Below, in pieces: positions 24,470 through 34,824 of a stretch of DNA of 64,000 bases. The stretch is from positions 74,344,570-74,408,569 of the forward strand of contig OX439000.1 in the NCBI GenBank assembly GCA_949316495.1, read 5' to 3'. Source of the DNA: Amphiduros pacificus. Its lineage: Eukaryota > Annelida > Polychaeta > Phyllodocida > Hesionidae. A program made the position numbers and the translations under genes. Position 1 is the first letter of the stretch. Every line of letters begins with the position of its first letter. Below the pieces are notes generated by a model, which saw nothing but the letters and a program-made list of their open reading frames with translations, was not told where the DNA came from and did no database searches.

Positions 24470-25859
24470 ATATAGTATCTTTATTCACACATTTTTACAT
24501 GGCATTTCAATTGACAGTTCAATGGTTAAAATAAAAGTGTACAAGTAACATAAAAAAAAAAAAATTAAAAAAAAAAGTAAAAAACATTACATATTCAATT
24601 AACACATATATCTTCAATAATATATAAAATCTCGTCCATATTTAAAATATCACATTCTTTTCTGCCATCCCTCATATCAATCAATTCATTTAGCACAGCA
24701 ACATTACTGCTTGTCTCTTCATTCATATCACCTCTCCATTCTTGAATAATGTCACTTTTACATGAGTCATAATTATTACATACTCCAATAGTTTGAATAT
24801 AATTGTTACAATATACAGAAAAAGGATTACCAAGAGCAATACTTGCTACATTTTTTAAAAGCTTGGATCCACACTTGTCTATACCTTTTGCAAATTTACA
24901 AAATCTCAATTTTAGGCCAATCTCTAACGGCATACCATCAGACAATTCAGCAATTATATTACAATGTGTCATTGGAGAAACTCTCCATATACATCTTAAT
25001 GCTTTTCTCCAAGGTATACATATTTTCTGATGACTAGAAAAAGGCCACAATGGAGCACCATAAAAACTACAACAATACTGACTAAATAACTTGCACTGCA
25101 ATTCTGGATAAATATGACCAAAATCGGCACGGAACATGTTAAATGATTTCCAGAACTCAGCAACACCACCCAGTAAAGCACATTCTTTCTCATCTGTTGA
25201 CATTTTGTGCCCTAGATGAATTCCTGTACATACATTATTTAAGGATTCATTATTCACAATGATATGACTTTCCCTAACATTGCAGTCACGACCTTTAAAA
25301 ATTAGATATTGACTCTTAGGTCCATTAAAAATAACATCATAATCAGATGCATAACCTTGACATATGTCAATCATTATTTGAAGTGCCTTTCTTGTAGGGG
25401 CCAACAATGTAATATCATCTGCATAAGCTAGGCACCCTACAAAGTAGTTACCCATGTGACAGCCTACACCTCTTTTCTCTAGTTTATCAAAAAGGCCATC
25501 CATGTAAGCCGAGAATAAAATTGGAGAAAGAACACCACCCTGTTTCACTCCATTTTGAACAGAGAAAGCATCACCTGTGTGTCTTCCCCAACGCACCTGT
25601 AATTTTTGATTGGTGTACATATAAAGAAGTAACCTTAAAACCATAGGAGACATATTCTTATCAATCAATTTTCTAAACAATTTAAAATAATTAACACGAT
25701 CAAAAGCCTTTGTTGCGTCAAGTAAGACTACACGCACATTACTTCTCTTTGAATTATAGTAAGAAATGGTTTCATTCATAACAAAAGTACAATGAGTTGT
25801 TGAAACACCAGGCTTAAAACCAAATTGCAAGTCATTACTATTTAAGGCATCATGCTCTT
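24470..25859 (-). mobile_element. 5'-truncated non-LTR retrotransposon (LINE)
   Basis: Copy 1 reads CTCTATATT then GCGTCATTTA without interruption; copy 3 has ~1,390 bp between these two parts. The insert holds a reverse transcriptase frame on the minus strand and an AT-rich 3' region (T-runs on the coding strand around 24552-24585, end AATAAAGATACTATATAAT). The 5' part (endonuclease and RT fingers) is missing, the usual outcome of incomplete reverse transcription. A target duplication longer than 2-3 bp is not visible. The clade is not resolved. Confidence 0.85.
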
Positions 25860-25866
25860 GCGTCAT
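24595..25866 (-). CDS. LINE reverse transcriptase, C-terminal part
   Basis: A 423-codon frame with the core reverse transcriptase motifs in order: FGFKPGVSTT (motif 2 region, ~residues 17-26), LLDATKAFDRV (motif A, with the catalytic Asp), NGVKQGGVLSPILF (motif B) and LAYADDITLL (motif C, YADD). A thumb-like and C-terminal region typical of LINEs follows (GAPLWPF, then WRKALRCIWRVS, with AELSDGMPLE further on), ending in TGA. The N-terminal endonuclease and RT fingers are absent. The apparent start is not a LINE start: the ATG ACG codons come from host sequence at the insertion junction, so the frame is chimeric by chance. The open frame suggests a fairly recent insertion, but the element cannot be autonomous. 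It is the only sizeable open protein frame in 1-29000. Confidence 0.88.
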   Translation of the reverse strand: MTQEHDALNSNDLQFGFKPGVSTTHCTFVMNETISYYNSKRSNVRVVLLDATKAFDRVNYFKLFRKLIDKNMSPMVLRLLLYMYTNQKLQVRWGRHTGDAFSVQNGVKQGGVLSPILFSAYMDGLFDKLEKRGVGCHMGNYFVGCLAYADDITLLAPTRKALQIMIDICQGYASDYDVIFNGPKSQYLIFKGRDCNVRESHIIVNNESLNNVCTGIHLGHKMSTDEKECALLGGVAEFWKSFNMFRADFGHIYPELQCKLFSQYCCSFYGAPLWPFSSHQKICIPWRKALRCIWRVSPMTHCNIIAELSDGMPLEIGLKLRFCKFAKGIDKCGSKLLKNVASIALGNPFSVYCNNYIQTIGVCNNYDSCKSDIIQEWRGDMNEETSSNVAVLNELIDMRDGRKECDILNMDEILYIIEDICVN

Positions 25867-25931
25867 TTATACTCATTTCCATTGAGTCTCTTGGTCCAGG
25901 CACTGTTATGCCTCTGAGCTGTTATGAGCTG

Positions 25932-26110
25932 TTATGCTTCTAAGGTGTCCTCAGCTTGTGGGCTATACAGCCCCTGGAATCCATGCTCCGATCTGTTAAG
26001 CACACCCTCCAGTCCGGTGAAGGAAGCTCCGTCAGGCCTCACTATCTCCCAGGGTATTCTCTGCTTTCTCTGATACCTATCTGGCCAGTTATCTTCCAGG
26101 TGAATTTTCA
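25932..26110 (-). pseudogene. Exon-like open fragment in copy 3
   Basis: The minus strand reads MKIHLEDNWPDRYQRK and continues open to QAEDTLEA followed by a stop. The composition is protein-like, but I recognise no family and copy 1 has a stop codon within it. No splice-site context was convincing. It is probably a relic carried by the tandem segment. Confidence 0.25.
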
Positions 26111-26116
26111 TTATCT

Positions 26117-26225
26117 TGACTAGCCTCACTAGCGCAGCTGGTAGAGCAATGGATCTGTGCTTTACTTGATTAATTAAGTGGAGGACGGGAGGTGGTGGGT
26201 TCAACTCCCACTGCCAGAGGTGGTA
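26117..26225 (+). repeat. tRNA-like (SINE-head-like) sequence, copy 3
   Basis: The A box AGCGCAGCTGGTAGAGC and B box GGTTCAACTCC sit within a GTGGG/CCCAC T-stem. The ~50-base region between them does not fold into a normal anticodon arm. It is paralogous to 1150-1256. Confidence 0.45.
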
Positions 26226-26818
26226 TTTCAGTTGGGTATTTTCAAAGGGAGACCTGATATGGCTATTATTGCTGAAAGGGTTGTAAAAACACAATTTCCA
26301 TTACCTATTCAACTGTAGCCACTTTGACAAAGACAGGGTCCATTTCCTTGCCAAGGAATACACCAACATCCCTAATTCTGTAAAACAAATACCCTGAACT
26401 ATCAAAGGCAAGGACTCACAAAGTTTGATTGCCTTAGCCAGACTTTTCGAAATACTCATGGACACTTTTACCAAAAAAAATAAACAGATGACACCAAGAT
26501 AATTGCCTAAACACAGAAATACGAGAACCTCAGTATATCTCAACACAGTATACTTTTATATAATATGTATTTGCTAATCAACAGTATCATGTTTATACTC
26601 GAAATGTTTTTTTAAATTTAAGTATTATGTGAACTTATGTGTATTTATGTATATGTTCTGATATGTGCATGCATGTTCTAGAAAATATTGCTTTGACAGA
26701 TGTTCACCAAATCCAGTCAGGAAAACAGATGTACACCTGTCACTTTCGGCTCAAGAAAGCTTGTATTCTCCGATCCTTCTATCCTTCTGTATCAGTCACA
26801 TAGATTAACACTTGAAGG

Positions 26819-27161
26819 CTGTTTTTTGTTGATTTGTTTGTTTGGGGTTTTACATCACTTTCAACAGTATTTCAGTCATTTCGTGATGAGACCTACTTGT
26901 AGCAGATATAGTGCTGCCTCACTGAATTGTCATGTCGCAGGTCCTTGACATGACAACTCACCCGGTCACAGATTTACAAGGACAACGGGTTAACCCTTTA
27001 GGCACGGTCCTCAGCTCATGTAGGAAATTGTATCATGAGTTCAATCCCGGCACGGCCGGGGTTCGAACCCACGACCTTTGGATCACCACAGAGGAACTGG
27101 TGCTAATAAGCTGGCGCTCTAACCAACTGCGCCACGGCCCGTGGCCCTGTTTTTTGTTGAT
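26819..27161 (-). mobile_element. tRNA-derived SINE with 15 bp target-site duplication
   Basis: The SINE body (26834-27146, minus strand) is flanked by CTGTTTTTTGTTGAT at 26819-26833 and 27147-27161, and is absent from copy 1. Its head is tRNA-like: GTGGCGCAGTTGGTTAGAGC (A box, ~27116-27135) and GGGTTCGAACCC (B box, ~27059-27070). The distal body TTTTACATCACTTTCAACAG (as read on plus) resembles the conserved central domain of the animal MetaSINE superfamily, from memory. The 3' tail is an AAAC-type repeat. The A and B boxes could support Pol III transcription. Confidence 0.85.
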
Positions 27162-27630
27162 AATAAGTTTGAATTGAATTAAATTAAAAAAAGATGTACG
27201 TTAAGCACAGTGGTCACCTGTTCAAAGTGCCAAGTCAGATATTTTGGACAATAAACAAACCATGTTTTGAACATCTAATACAAATAAATTCAAAGATATT
27301 TTTATGCGATCAATTTCCAGCCATTGTTGTTTCAATGCTTTCACAGCTTGGCTACAACTATCACAAATGATATTGACCCTAACACAATACATGCGAATGC
27401 ACTCCCTACTATGCCCTATTCAATATTGTGATCCTACGACTATTCCTTACTCCACTGTTTCTCCTCCAATGTCAGGTAGATTCTCTTATGGAAAAAAGTT
27501 CTTGTTATACACCATCTGCTGGACATCCATTGTCCAATTTGAGTTCCATATATTGCAACTAAATTGAAGAACGAGTGAATGACACATCACATTTGCTAAT
27601 CACAAACTTCCCATATGTTATGTGAAGTTA

Positions 27631-29271
27631 TTTCATATGAATTGTCTTGATTTTTACTATCAGATGGCAACTGACTGGCCCCCAGATATATGGATATGTG
27701 AGGGTTTTTGACCACAGTTTGAACAAATATGTGAAAAACTTTATTAAGAGTATAAAATATACACCCCCTTTTGGAGACACAAGCCAATTTATTTTTTGCG
27801 TTTACTGAAATAAGTGTATAACATATAACACAATGTTTTCTGTTGACAGACACATACAGAGCCCATATCAAGTCTATGTGCCCCTCAGGCTTAAGAAACT
27901 TATAAAATGAAACTTAACATTGAATTTCTCTGTTCAGGATCTTTACTACTTTCAAAACAAGATCACTCATTTCAGCATACTTAAATGCCTTCACAGCTAA
28001 CCATCCTCAACCAGCACCAATCTATCATGAGGTCTTGCTTAGTTAATGGTTATTTTTAGCACTCATGACTCAAAAGTAGGTCAGTAGGTCAGTAGGCCAG
28101 TGCCTTTGCAAAGTGAACAGCCCATCTTACAAAACCAGCAGCAGCTGATCACATGATCCAGCTTAGTCATTAGCTATTTTTAGCACTCATTTCTGAAGCA
28201 AGTCAGAAGGTCAGTCAACTGTTATTTGCAAATTACAGTATATCTGTAGTTAAAACAATTGTGAAGATATAGCAAGACATATTTTTTTCAAAGATGAATT
28301 GCCTTATACAAAGTTTTTTCAAGGAATAATAATTGTATTATAGTTCAGTCCAAAACATTTATACTTTGACACAATTTATAATTAGTTTTTAATATAATAT
28401 TCCATCAAAAATATTTAAGTGCCTTTGAAATTTATATCAACAAGGAAGTCTTATAAGAATGAATTTTGTATCCAATTTGCATTTTGAAGACAGAAATATG
28501 AGCATCATGAATTGTCCGATGCTGGTATTATTCATATAGTCCTTATCATTATAAGGATTCATTCTAAACTTTATGAATGGATACCAAAATAAATTTGCTT
28601 TTCTTTTATAATTATTAAAAGATGGATGCACCACTCTTGTCTGGAATGATTTCATTATTGTGTAATTTCTAGTAAGATACAGTCAACAAAATATTGCTTT
28701 GATGAATACATTTCAAATTGTATTGTTTAAAACAATACATATCTTTATTCAAGTATGTTAGCAAACTATCCCTTTTATTTCATCACTTTAAGATAAACAT
28801 ATAAGTATCGAAGTTATGGGGTTTGTATAAAAACAAAATCCCTGGAAATCTTGGTACTTGACTCTTGTGAATATAACATAATTTTTATAATATATCAATG
28901 GAAATGTTTACATAAAAAATGCAAATGAACCTCAGTTTATCATGTACCACTCACAATTTTACATACAATCTGCTGTGATGCACATGACCCTTATTCACTG
29001 ATTATGATGACAAAGATACAGATTAATGCTCCAAACAAACATTGTAATAAATGTGGTTACAAAGTGATTTTTCTTTGGTAAAGATGTATGAAAACTACCA
29101 ACTTATGATAATAAAATCTTCATGTTTTTCTGTCCCTAAATATTTTTCTGCTTCCAGAAATCTAAACAAGTAAAGCCATCAGTTTGTTCGGCAGATTGGT
29201 ACCAACAACTCTTAATTTCTCAATATACAGAGTCCCTGTATGATGTATTTTTTTCAGCTGTTGATATGATA
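27631..29271. other. Non-coding stretch and probable COX15 3' UTR
   Basis: No gene is seen. The part next to 29271 should be COX15 3' UTR; candidate minus-strand polyadenylation signals (AATAAA) lie near 28743 and 28774. Around 28040-28215 there is a diverged direct duplication of ~100 bp period (TATTTTTAGCACTCAT occurs twice, each followed by AGGTCAGT-like repeats). Confidence 0.5.
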
Positions 29272-32200
29272 TCACTTGGGTATGCGTTTGAGTTCATTTG
29301 CGAGCCACACTGCCATTGTGAGCAGTGCCACTGAGCCGCTCTGGTGGGTTGCTGCCAAAGACGTGGGTACATATGCCAACAAGGTAGCTATGCCCAATGA
29401 TATCTGAAATAAGTCAAATCAAATGTTATTAAATACACCAAAAAAACCCATAAAATCTCTTATCATAGATGTTTTAGGTTATAAACCTAATTATAAAAAA
29501 ATGCTATATATGTACAGAACTTATTATAGGGATAAAATAAATTATATATTGGTATATCTCACCTGTAACATGGCCATGCCACCTAAAGCATTGGCCGCTA
29601 GCCTAGCTCTCGGAGGAAGGGGCGTGCGCCGAGCAAGCAACCAAAGACCAATCACCAGAGCCCCTGTCAGCTCTCCTAGGTGGCGATGGTTGAACTGTAC
29701 CGTGGCATGATTCTCAAACACATTCTTCCACTTGGGTTCAAGTGCTGCTATATCACTAGGGATCCAGCGATCAGCCATTTTAGGCCAGTTATTATAGACC
29801 AATCCTGCATCCAGTCCAGCTACAAATGCTCCTGAAAAATAGCAGCATAAGAATTATAACTAAATCAAGTGTTGCTTGAATGATATATGTTTACAGGACT
29901 GTATGAGAACAACTTGCAAACAGTGATTTCATTTTAGAATAGTTATCCAACTTTCACATTTATGTCACCCCATGTTGGGTAGTGATAAACTTCTGAATAA
30001 ATTATAAAATGATCCATACTTATTGAAATCTCCACATTTATTGATATCTTCCCATTCATTGAAAACCCCATTATCATACACAAATTAATAAGCTTTTCGA
30101 GTGCATACCAGAAAGGGCAGTGAAGAATACCATAGCCAAGGCACCATGTGACAGCCCACGTAATCTTCCAAGCCCTTTAGCTCCTGCATACTGCAATAAT
30201 ATAAAAATAAAATATGCACACGAGAGTCAGAAATGAACCTTTCACACAGGTGGAAAGACATAACGAAGCAAGGTTAAACTTGTTTGAACAATATTGCCAT
30301 TGAGAGCTACATAAGAATGACAAAAATATCCATGGTCTCTAATATGGTCTACTTTAATAGACATAAATATTCAACCTGTTCTACTTTAGTTGACAAAAAT
30401 ATTCACCCTGCTCTACTTTAGTGTACGGGGAAGATATCATGTTTTCCTTACCTACATGCTTACCTGGCATGGGGAGATAATATCACATACACCTGAGCTA
30501 TGTTGGCATGTGGAGATAATATCACACACACACACCTGAGCTATGTTGACATGGAGAGATAATATCACACACACCTGGGCTATGTTGCCATTGGGAGATA
30601 ATATCACACATACCTGAGCTATGTTGGCATGGGGAGATTATATCACACACACCTGGGCTATGTTGCCATTGGGAGATAATATCACACACACCTGGGCTAT
30701 GTTGGCATGGGGAGATAATATCACACACACCTGGGCTATATTGGCATGGGGAGATAATATCACACACACCTGAGCTATGTTGGCATGGGGAGATAATATC
30801 ACACACACCTGGGCTACGTTGGCATGGGGAGATAATATCACACACACCTGGGCTACGTTGGCATGGGGAGATAATATCACACACACCTGAGCTATGTTGG
30901 CATGGGGAGATAATATCACACATACCTGGGCTACGTTGGCATGGGGGGGCAGTAGATGCATGAATGCTGTCCAGGCAAAGTTGACATAGAGGAACAAGGC
31001 GAGTCCAAGATGTGATGCCAGACGATACTGGGAGACACGTGGAATTTCATGGGGGTTCTCTTTTTCCTTCAGACCACTGTTGACCATCAAAATACCCATC
31101 ACAGCCTGAAATACCAATGTTTTGAAATTGTACAAAATTTAAAAAATCTTCTCTATCAAATACATAAATACCAAACATTCAGACAAAACAAAACTTATTA
31201 ACAATTCTTTGCCTATAACTATGCTCATATATGAGCACCCTAACAAATCTGAGATAAGATGAGCCCTCCATATATAAGCACCCTGACAAACCTGAGATAA
31301 GATGAGCCCTCCATATATGAGCACCCTAGCAAACCTGAGATGAGTCCTCCATATATGAGCACCCTAACAAACCTGAGATACGATGAGTCCTTCATATATG
31401 AGCACCCTAACAAACCAGAGATACGATGAGCCCTCCATATATGATCACCCTAACAAACCTGAGATACGATGAGTCCTTCATATATGAGCACCCTAACAAA
31501 CCAGAGATACGATGAGCCCTCCATATATGATCACCCTAACAAACCTGAGATACGATGAGCCCTTCATATATGAGCACCCTAACAAACCTGAGATAAGATG
31601 AGTCCTTCACATATGAGCACCCTAACAAACCTGAGATAAGATGAGTCCTTCATATATGAGCACCCTAACAAACCTGAGATTCGATGAGCCCTTCATATAT
31701 GAGCACCCTAACAAACCTGAGATAAGATTAACCTTCCATATATGAGCACCCTAACAAACCTGAGATAAGATGAGCCCTCCATATATGAGCACCCTAACAA
31801 ACCTGAGATAAGATGAGCCCTCCAAATATGAGCACCCTGACAAACCTGAGATAAGATGAGTCCTCCGTATATGATCACCCTGGGCTTCATGCCCTTTGCC
31901 AAGTGTCCCTTCTTCCAGAAGTAGGCTGCTGGCAGGGCAAACACCAGACCAGTCATGCGCCCCCAGTTACGATGAAACCACTCCATGAAGTAGATGAACT
32001 TGAAATCAGATAATGTTAAGTCTCTCTCTAAGCTGGAAAGAGCAAAATATTAGAAATAATTGTGAAATCAATGATTGTTTCAGAAAATGACTGCAAAAAT
32101 GAACTCTGGACTCCCCCAATTTTTCTTAATTAAATGGAACTCAGAAAGCTTTAATCAAGATTCAACAACTCAACAAATCAGATTTAAAACCAAAGGTCCT

Positions 32201-33718
32201 GGTCTCGTTGAGGTCATTTAAATCATTTTACAGTTTTCAAGAAAAATAAAGGTCTTACAGGAAACAAAGACTACTCAGGTAATTTAAACGTTTCCCTGCC
32301 AGGTCTAATGTTGTCAATATTTCCAACTTATTTTCAAGAACTGAATATACCCGTGCTGTTTATCTTATTTTTAATGTACATAAAGTATTTTGTCCAGGAG
32401 CTAACCTCAGTGTCATTTTAAATTTTTTGACTAAAAAAATTCATGATACTCTTGGACCAAAATAATTGAAAATACAAAGTCCTTTACAAATGAACAAAAG
32501 AATTGGATGTAATCTTAAACTTACCGGTATGTCTTTCATTTTATCTTTCAACTCTCAAATTTTGACCCACATAATTTCTAAAAGAAATCTCTCAATCAAA
32601 CCTTTGAACTTTATATTTTAACTTACACTTTCTATGGGGTGTGAATTCCAATTGGGTGTGAATTCCATACACTTTGACATATGTTTGTGAAGTACACTTA
32701 CTATTTATATTCTGGATACTGTTTATACTTGTCAAACTCTTCCTGCCACTGTTTTTCTGATATGGGAAGCATCGCTCCTGTGATCGGGTCCCATTTGGTT
32801 ATGGATAATCCTGATTCTGTCAGTCTGCATAAATATTGTTCATGTCATATTATGATTAATATTTCTCTCTTTTTATAATTATGCTGAGGTCTACAGAAAG
32901 GGACAGAGCTGCATATATGTCTCAGCTCCTTAGTAAGTTATTAGTTCAATTCATTCATGTGACTGTGACTCAAATCCATAACACTGAAATATGATAAAGT
33001 AAAATAAACAGTGCTTCAAAATCTAAATATGTGGATCAAATATGATGATAAATTTAATCTGCTACTTTAGAAGACTGCTACTTTAGAAAACTTTAAATGA
33101 ACTTTTTGGATGTGAGTTTTTTTACCTGGTGACTCCTCCTACAAATAGTGTTCCCCACACCATTCCTGCGCATACTGCGAGCCACCGACCCACCAGTCTC
33201 TGGGAATGTTCACTGATGTCCGGGAAGGAGCGCTGGCCCACCTGAGTGGCACACTGCCTTATACTGGCCAAAAGGCTGGGTGCAATCTGCAAATACCATG
33301 TACTATATATGATTCACTAGCTAAAACATCTCATTATTTGGGAGAGTATTTCTCACAATTCTTAGGAACCACAACCTGACAGTAGTTTTGAAAAAAAAAT
33401 CTTAAAAACACTGTCACCCAGTGTTATAATTGGCATTTATCACGGTGTTAGAATGTGCTTGTTTGTATTGAACAAAAATTGTTACATTTATTCTCATCAT
33501 AAAATGGAAACAGCATATTTTGCAAATTTGAAATTAATATAACTATCATATAAATAATAGACATTTTAAGTTACATGAGGAAATATAATCATTTATGCAG
33601 AAAATATAAAAATAATCCAAATAATGTGCAATAATATTTGAATAAACTGCACACTCACCCTTTTTGTGAGAAGACTGGTGGAAAACTGTGATCGACATGA
33701 GTTGGCCACTGAGTGCAT
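29272..33718 (-). CDS. COX15: COX15, haem A synthase / cytochrome c oxidase assembly protein
   Basis: Haem A synthase of the mitochondrial inner membrane oxidises haem O to haem A for complex IV. Eight coding exons join with consistent phases: 33659-33718, 33126-33286, 32702-32824, 31846-32032, 30926-31105, 30109-30190, 29563-29831, 29272-29403; 397 codons plus TGA (human ~410). The start is the first ATG after an in-frame TAG. Residues 1-35 are Arg/Ser-rich without acidic residues, as in a mitochondrial presequence. Family motifs: [32 protein letters not shown] (H135), [10 protein letters not shown] (H209), FNHRHLG (H313) and AATHQSGS (H374), giving the four conserved haem-ligand histidines, two per half of the eight-helix fold. 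The loop after LTESGLS ([13 protein letters not shown]) resembles bacterial and fungal forms more than human. Introns 4 and 5 begin with minisatellites that duplicate their own 5' splice junctions. Head to head with CUTC. Confidence 0.95.
30465..30946 (-). repeat. 39 bp minisatellite made of the exon 5 / intron 5 junction of COX15
   Basis: About 12 units of 39 bp. On the gene strand each unit is 21 bp matching the end of exon 5 (encoding PHANVAQ) plus 18 bp matching the start of intron 5 (GTATGTGTGATATTATCT and variants). Hence each unit contains a potential donor, CTCAG|GTGTGTG or CCCAG|GTATGTG; only the exon-proximal one (exon end 30926) has GTATGTG. Because 39 is a multiple of 3 the frame stays open for several units ([13 protein letters not shown] repeated) until a unit near 30629. 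Confidence 0.92.
31225..31878 (-). repeat. 43 bp minisatellite made of the exon 4 / intron 4 junction of COX15
   Basis: About 15 units, mostly 43 bp (one ~38 bp). On the gene strand a unit is 33 bp matching the last 11 codons of exon 4 ([11 protein letters not shown], 31846-31878) plus the first 10 bases of intron 4 (GTTTGTCAGG). Most units therefore repeat CTCAG|GTTTGT; three or so have changed the exonic side to CTCTG or GATTTG-like forms. The assigned exon end at 31846 gives 62 whole codons for exon 4 and aligns with the family (RVLALCGLVCFQ in human), so the first unit is the functional junction. Confidence 0.92.
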
Positions 33719-34824
33719 CTGTCTGCTGCAGTGTGATGTAACTAATTTGTAACATTGTCCACTCTAACAAACAAGAACATTATTCAGATTTAATCAAAAC
33801 AATATTTATTTTATTTCATTATTTAAAAGCTCCAAAGGAGTGGAGCGTGGAAACAAAAATAAAGCAAAAACAAATAATTCAAAAGTAAGATTATTTATAA
33901 AATGTATACTGCAACAAAATGTGACAGTTAGGAATTTTAACAACATTTTACACAACCAAGAACAGAATATAGCCTGTTAAAATCTGTTTTTCTACTTGTC
34001 AGCGACCAGTTTCCGCCGATAAAGTAGACCGTGACAACAAGGGTTCACTCTAACGTAGCCGCTGTAATCAGCAGTAATTGGTAGTGACGGAAAACTGGTT
34101 GGGCACCAGTATTACAACAAAAATGGATGATAACTGAATGATATAACAAATATGGTGTCAGTAATACATATATTATAGGTGCTGGTTTTTGGTCACCCTT
34201 GACCTGGCCTATTCATTTTATGTTGAAATGTGGATAACTAAATGACACTGAGTGATAGTTATATAACTGTAGTCACAGATACAGTTACAGGTCAGAGCTA
34301 AATATATGTATACATAGTGAAGTAGTAGTACTGTCTATTTGACTACAATTGTACTTCACATTTTATAGGACTGTTTAGCCGTACTTTTTACATTTAGTAT
34401 GATTAACAAATGTACAGTACTGTACTGTACTACTGGTGACAGTTGACCAAGATTGCAAGAAGTTACAACACCAAAGACCTGTTTGACTGCATTGAACACT
34501 GTGGGTTTCTTGGAGGCTGTCAGTTGACACAGTGATGTTCTGTACCTCCCTGACCCTGCCAGACACCGTGATAACATCTTTTCTTCTGTTGTATTGTCCC
34601 TGCAGCTGAATCTTAAACCTCACATCACCTTCGAGTGCCTGTCAGATGTCACGCTTACGAAACCGGCTTGATGTAGGTCAGGGAATACCCTGGGCGATAA
34701 TATAGGGATTTCCCTTTTGTTGACGCTTTGAACGAATGTTCATTTGTCAGGTTGTTTTTGGAGCATTTTCAAGAATTTGTGAAGTTGAGCTGGGTGATTG
34801 TGATAAAATATTGTGATACATGAG
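33719..34824. promoter_or_regulatory. Shared COX15-CUTC intergenic region, candidate bidirectional promoter
   Basis: 1,106 bp separate the two start codons, and the genes diverge, so both promoters and 5' UTRs must lie here (unless further non-coding 5' exons exist). No TATA box is convincing for either gene. A 14 bp perfect palindrome GTACAGTACTGTAC is at 34412-34425. Short open frames on the minus strand at 34356-34623 show no protein features. Confidence 0.6.

Larger units (their letters stand above)
23692..27630 (+). repeat. Tandem host segment, copy 3 (with LINE and SINE insertions)
   Basis: It starts with the same TATGTTATTCCACC as positions 1 and 3170 and follows copy 1 to about 2290 of that copy, ending near 27630. 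Relative to copy 1 it lacks ~110 bp near 24180 and gains a LINE (24470-25859) and a SINE (26834-27146). Divergence from copy 1 is a few percent by eye. Confidence 0.82.

Noticed and set aside
26117-26225. Functional tRNA gene
   Set aside because: A and B boxes are present but no acceptor stem closes and the anticodon region is too long. The paralogue at 1150 is further decayed.
29423-29710. Plus-strand frame across COX15 exon 7
   Set aside because: Antisense shadow of a well-supported exon.
30465-31878. CRISPR-like appearance of regular repeats
   Set aside because: The repeats are head to tail without unique spacers, in a eukaryotic intron.
31708-31986. Continuous frame running from COX15 exon 4 through the 43 bp repeats
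   Set aside because: The family alignment ends the exon at SQ (31846). The rest is repeated junction sequence read in rotating frames.
33546-33770. Frame over COX15 exon 1 with a different reading
   Set aside because: Its phase does not join exon 2. The frame starting at the ATG at 33718 joins in phase and gives a basic, serine-rich presequence.
34356-34623. Two overlapping minus-strand frames in the COX15-CUTC intergenic region
   Set aside because: No recognisable protein, no splice link in phase to COX15 exon 1, and an in-frame TAG lies just upstream of the chosen start.
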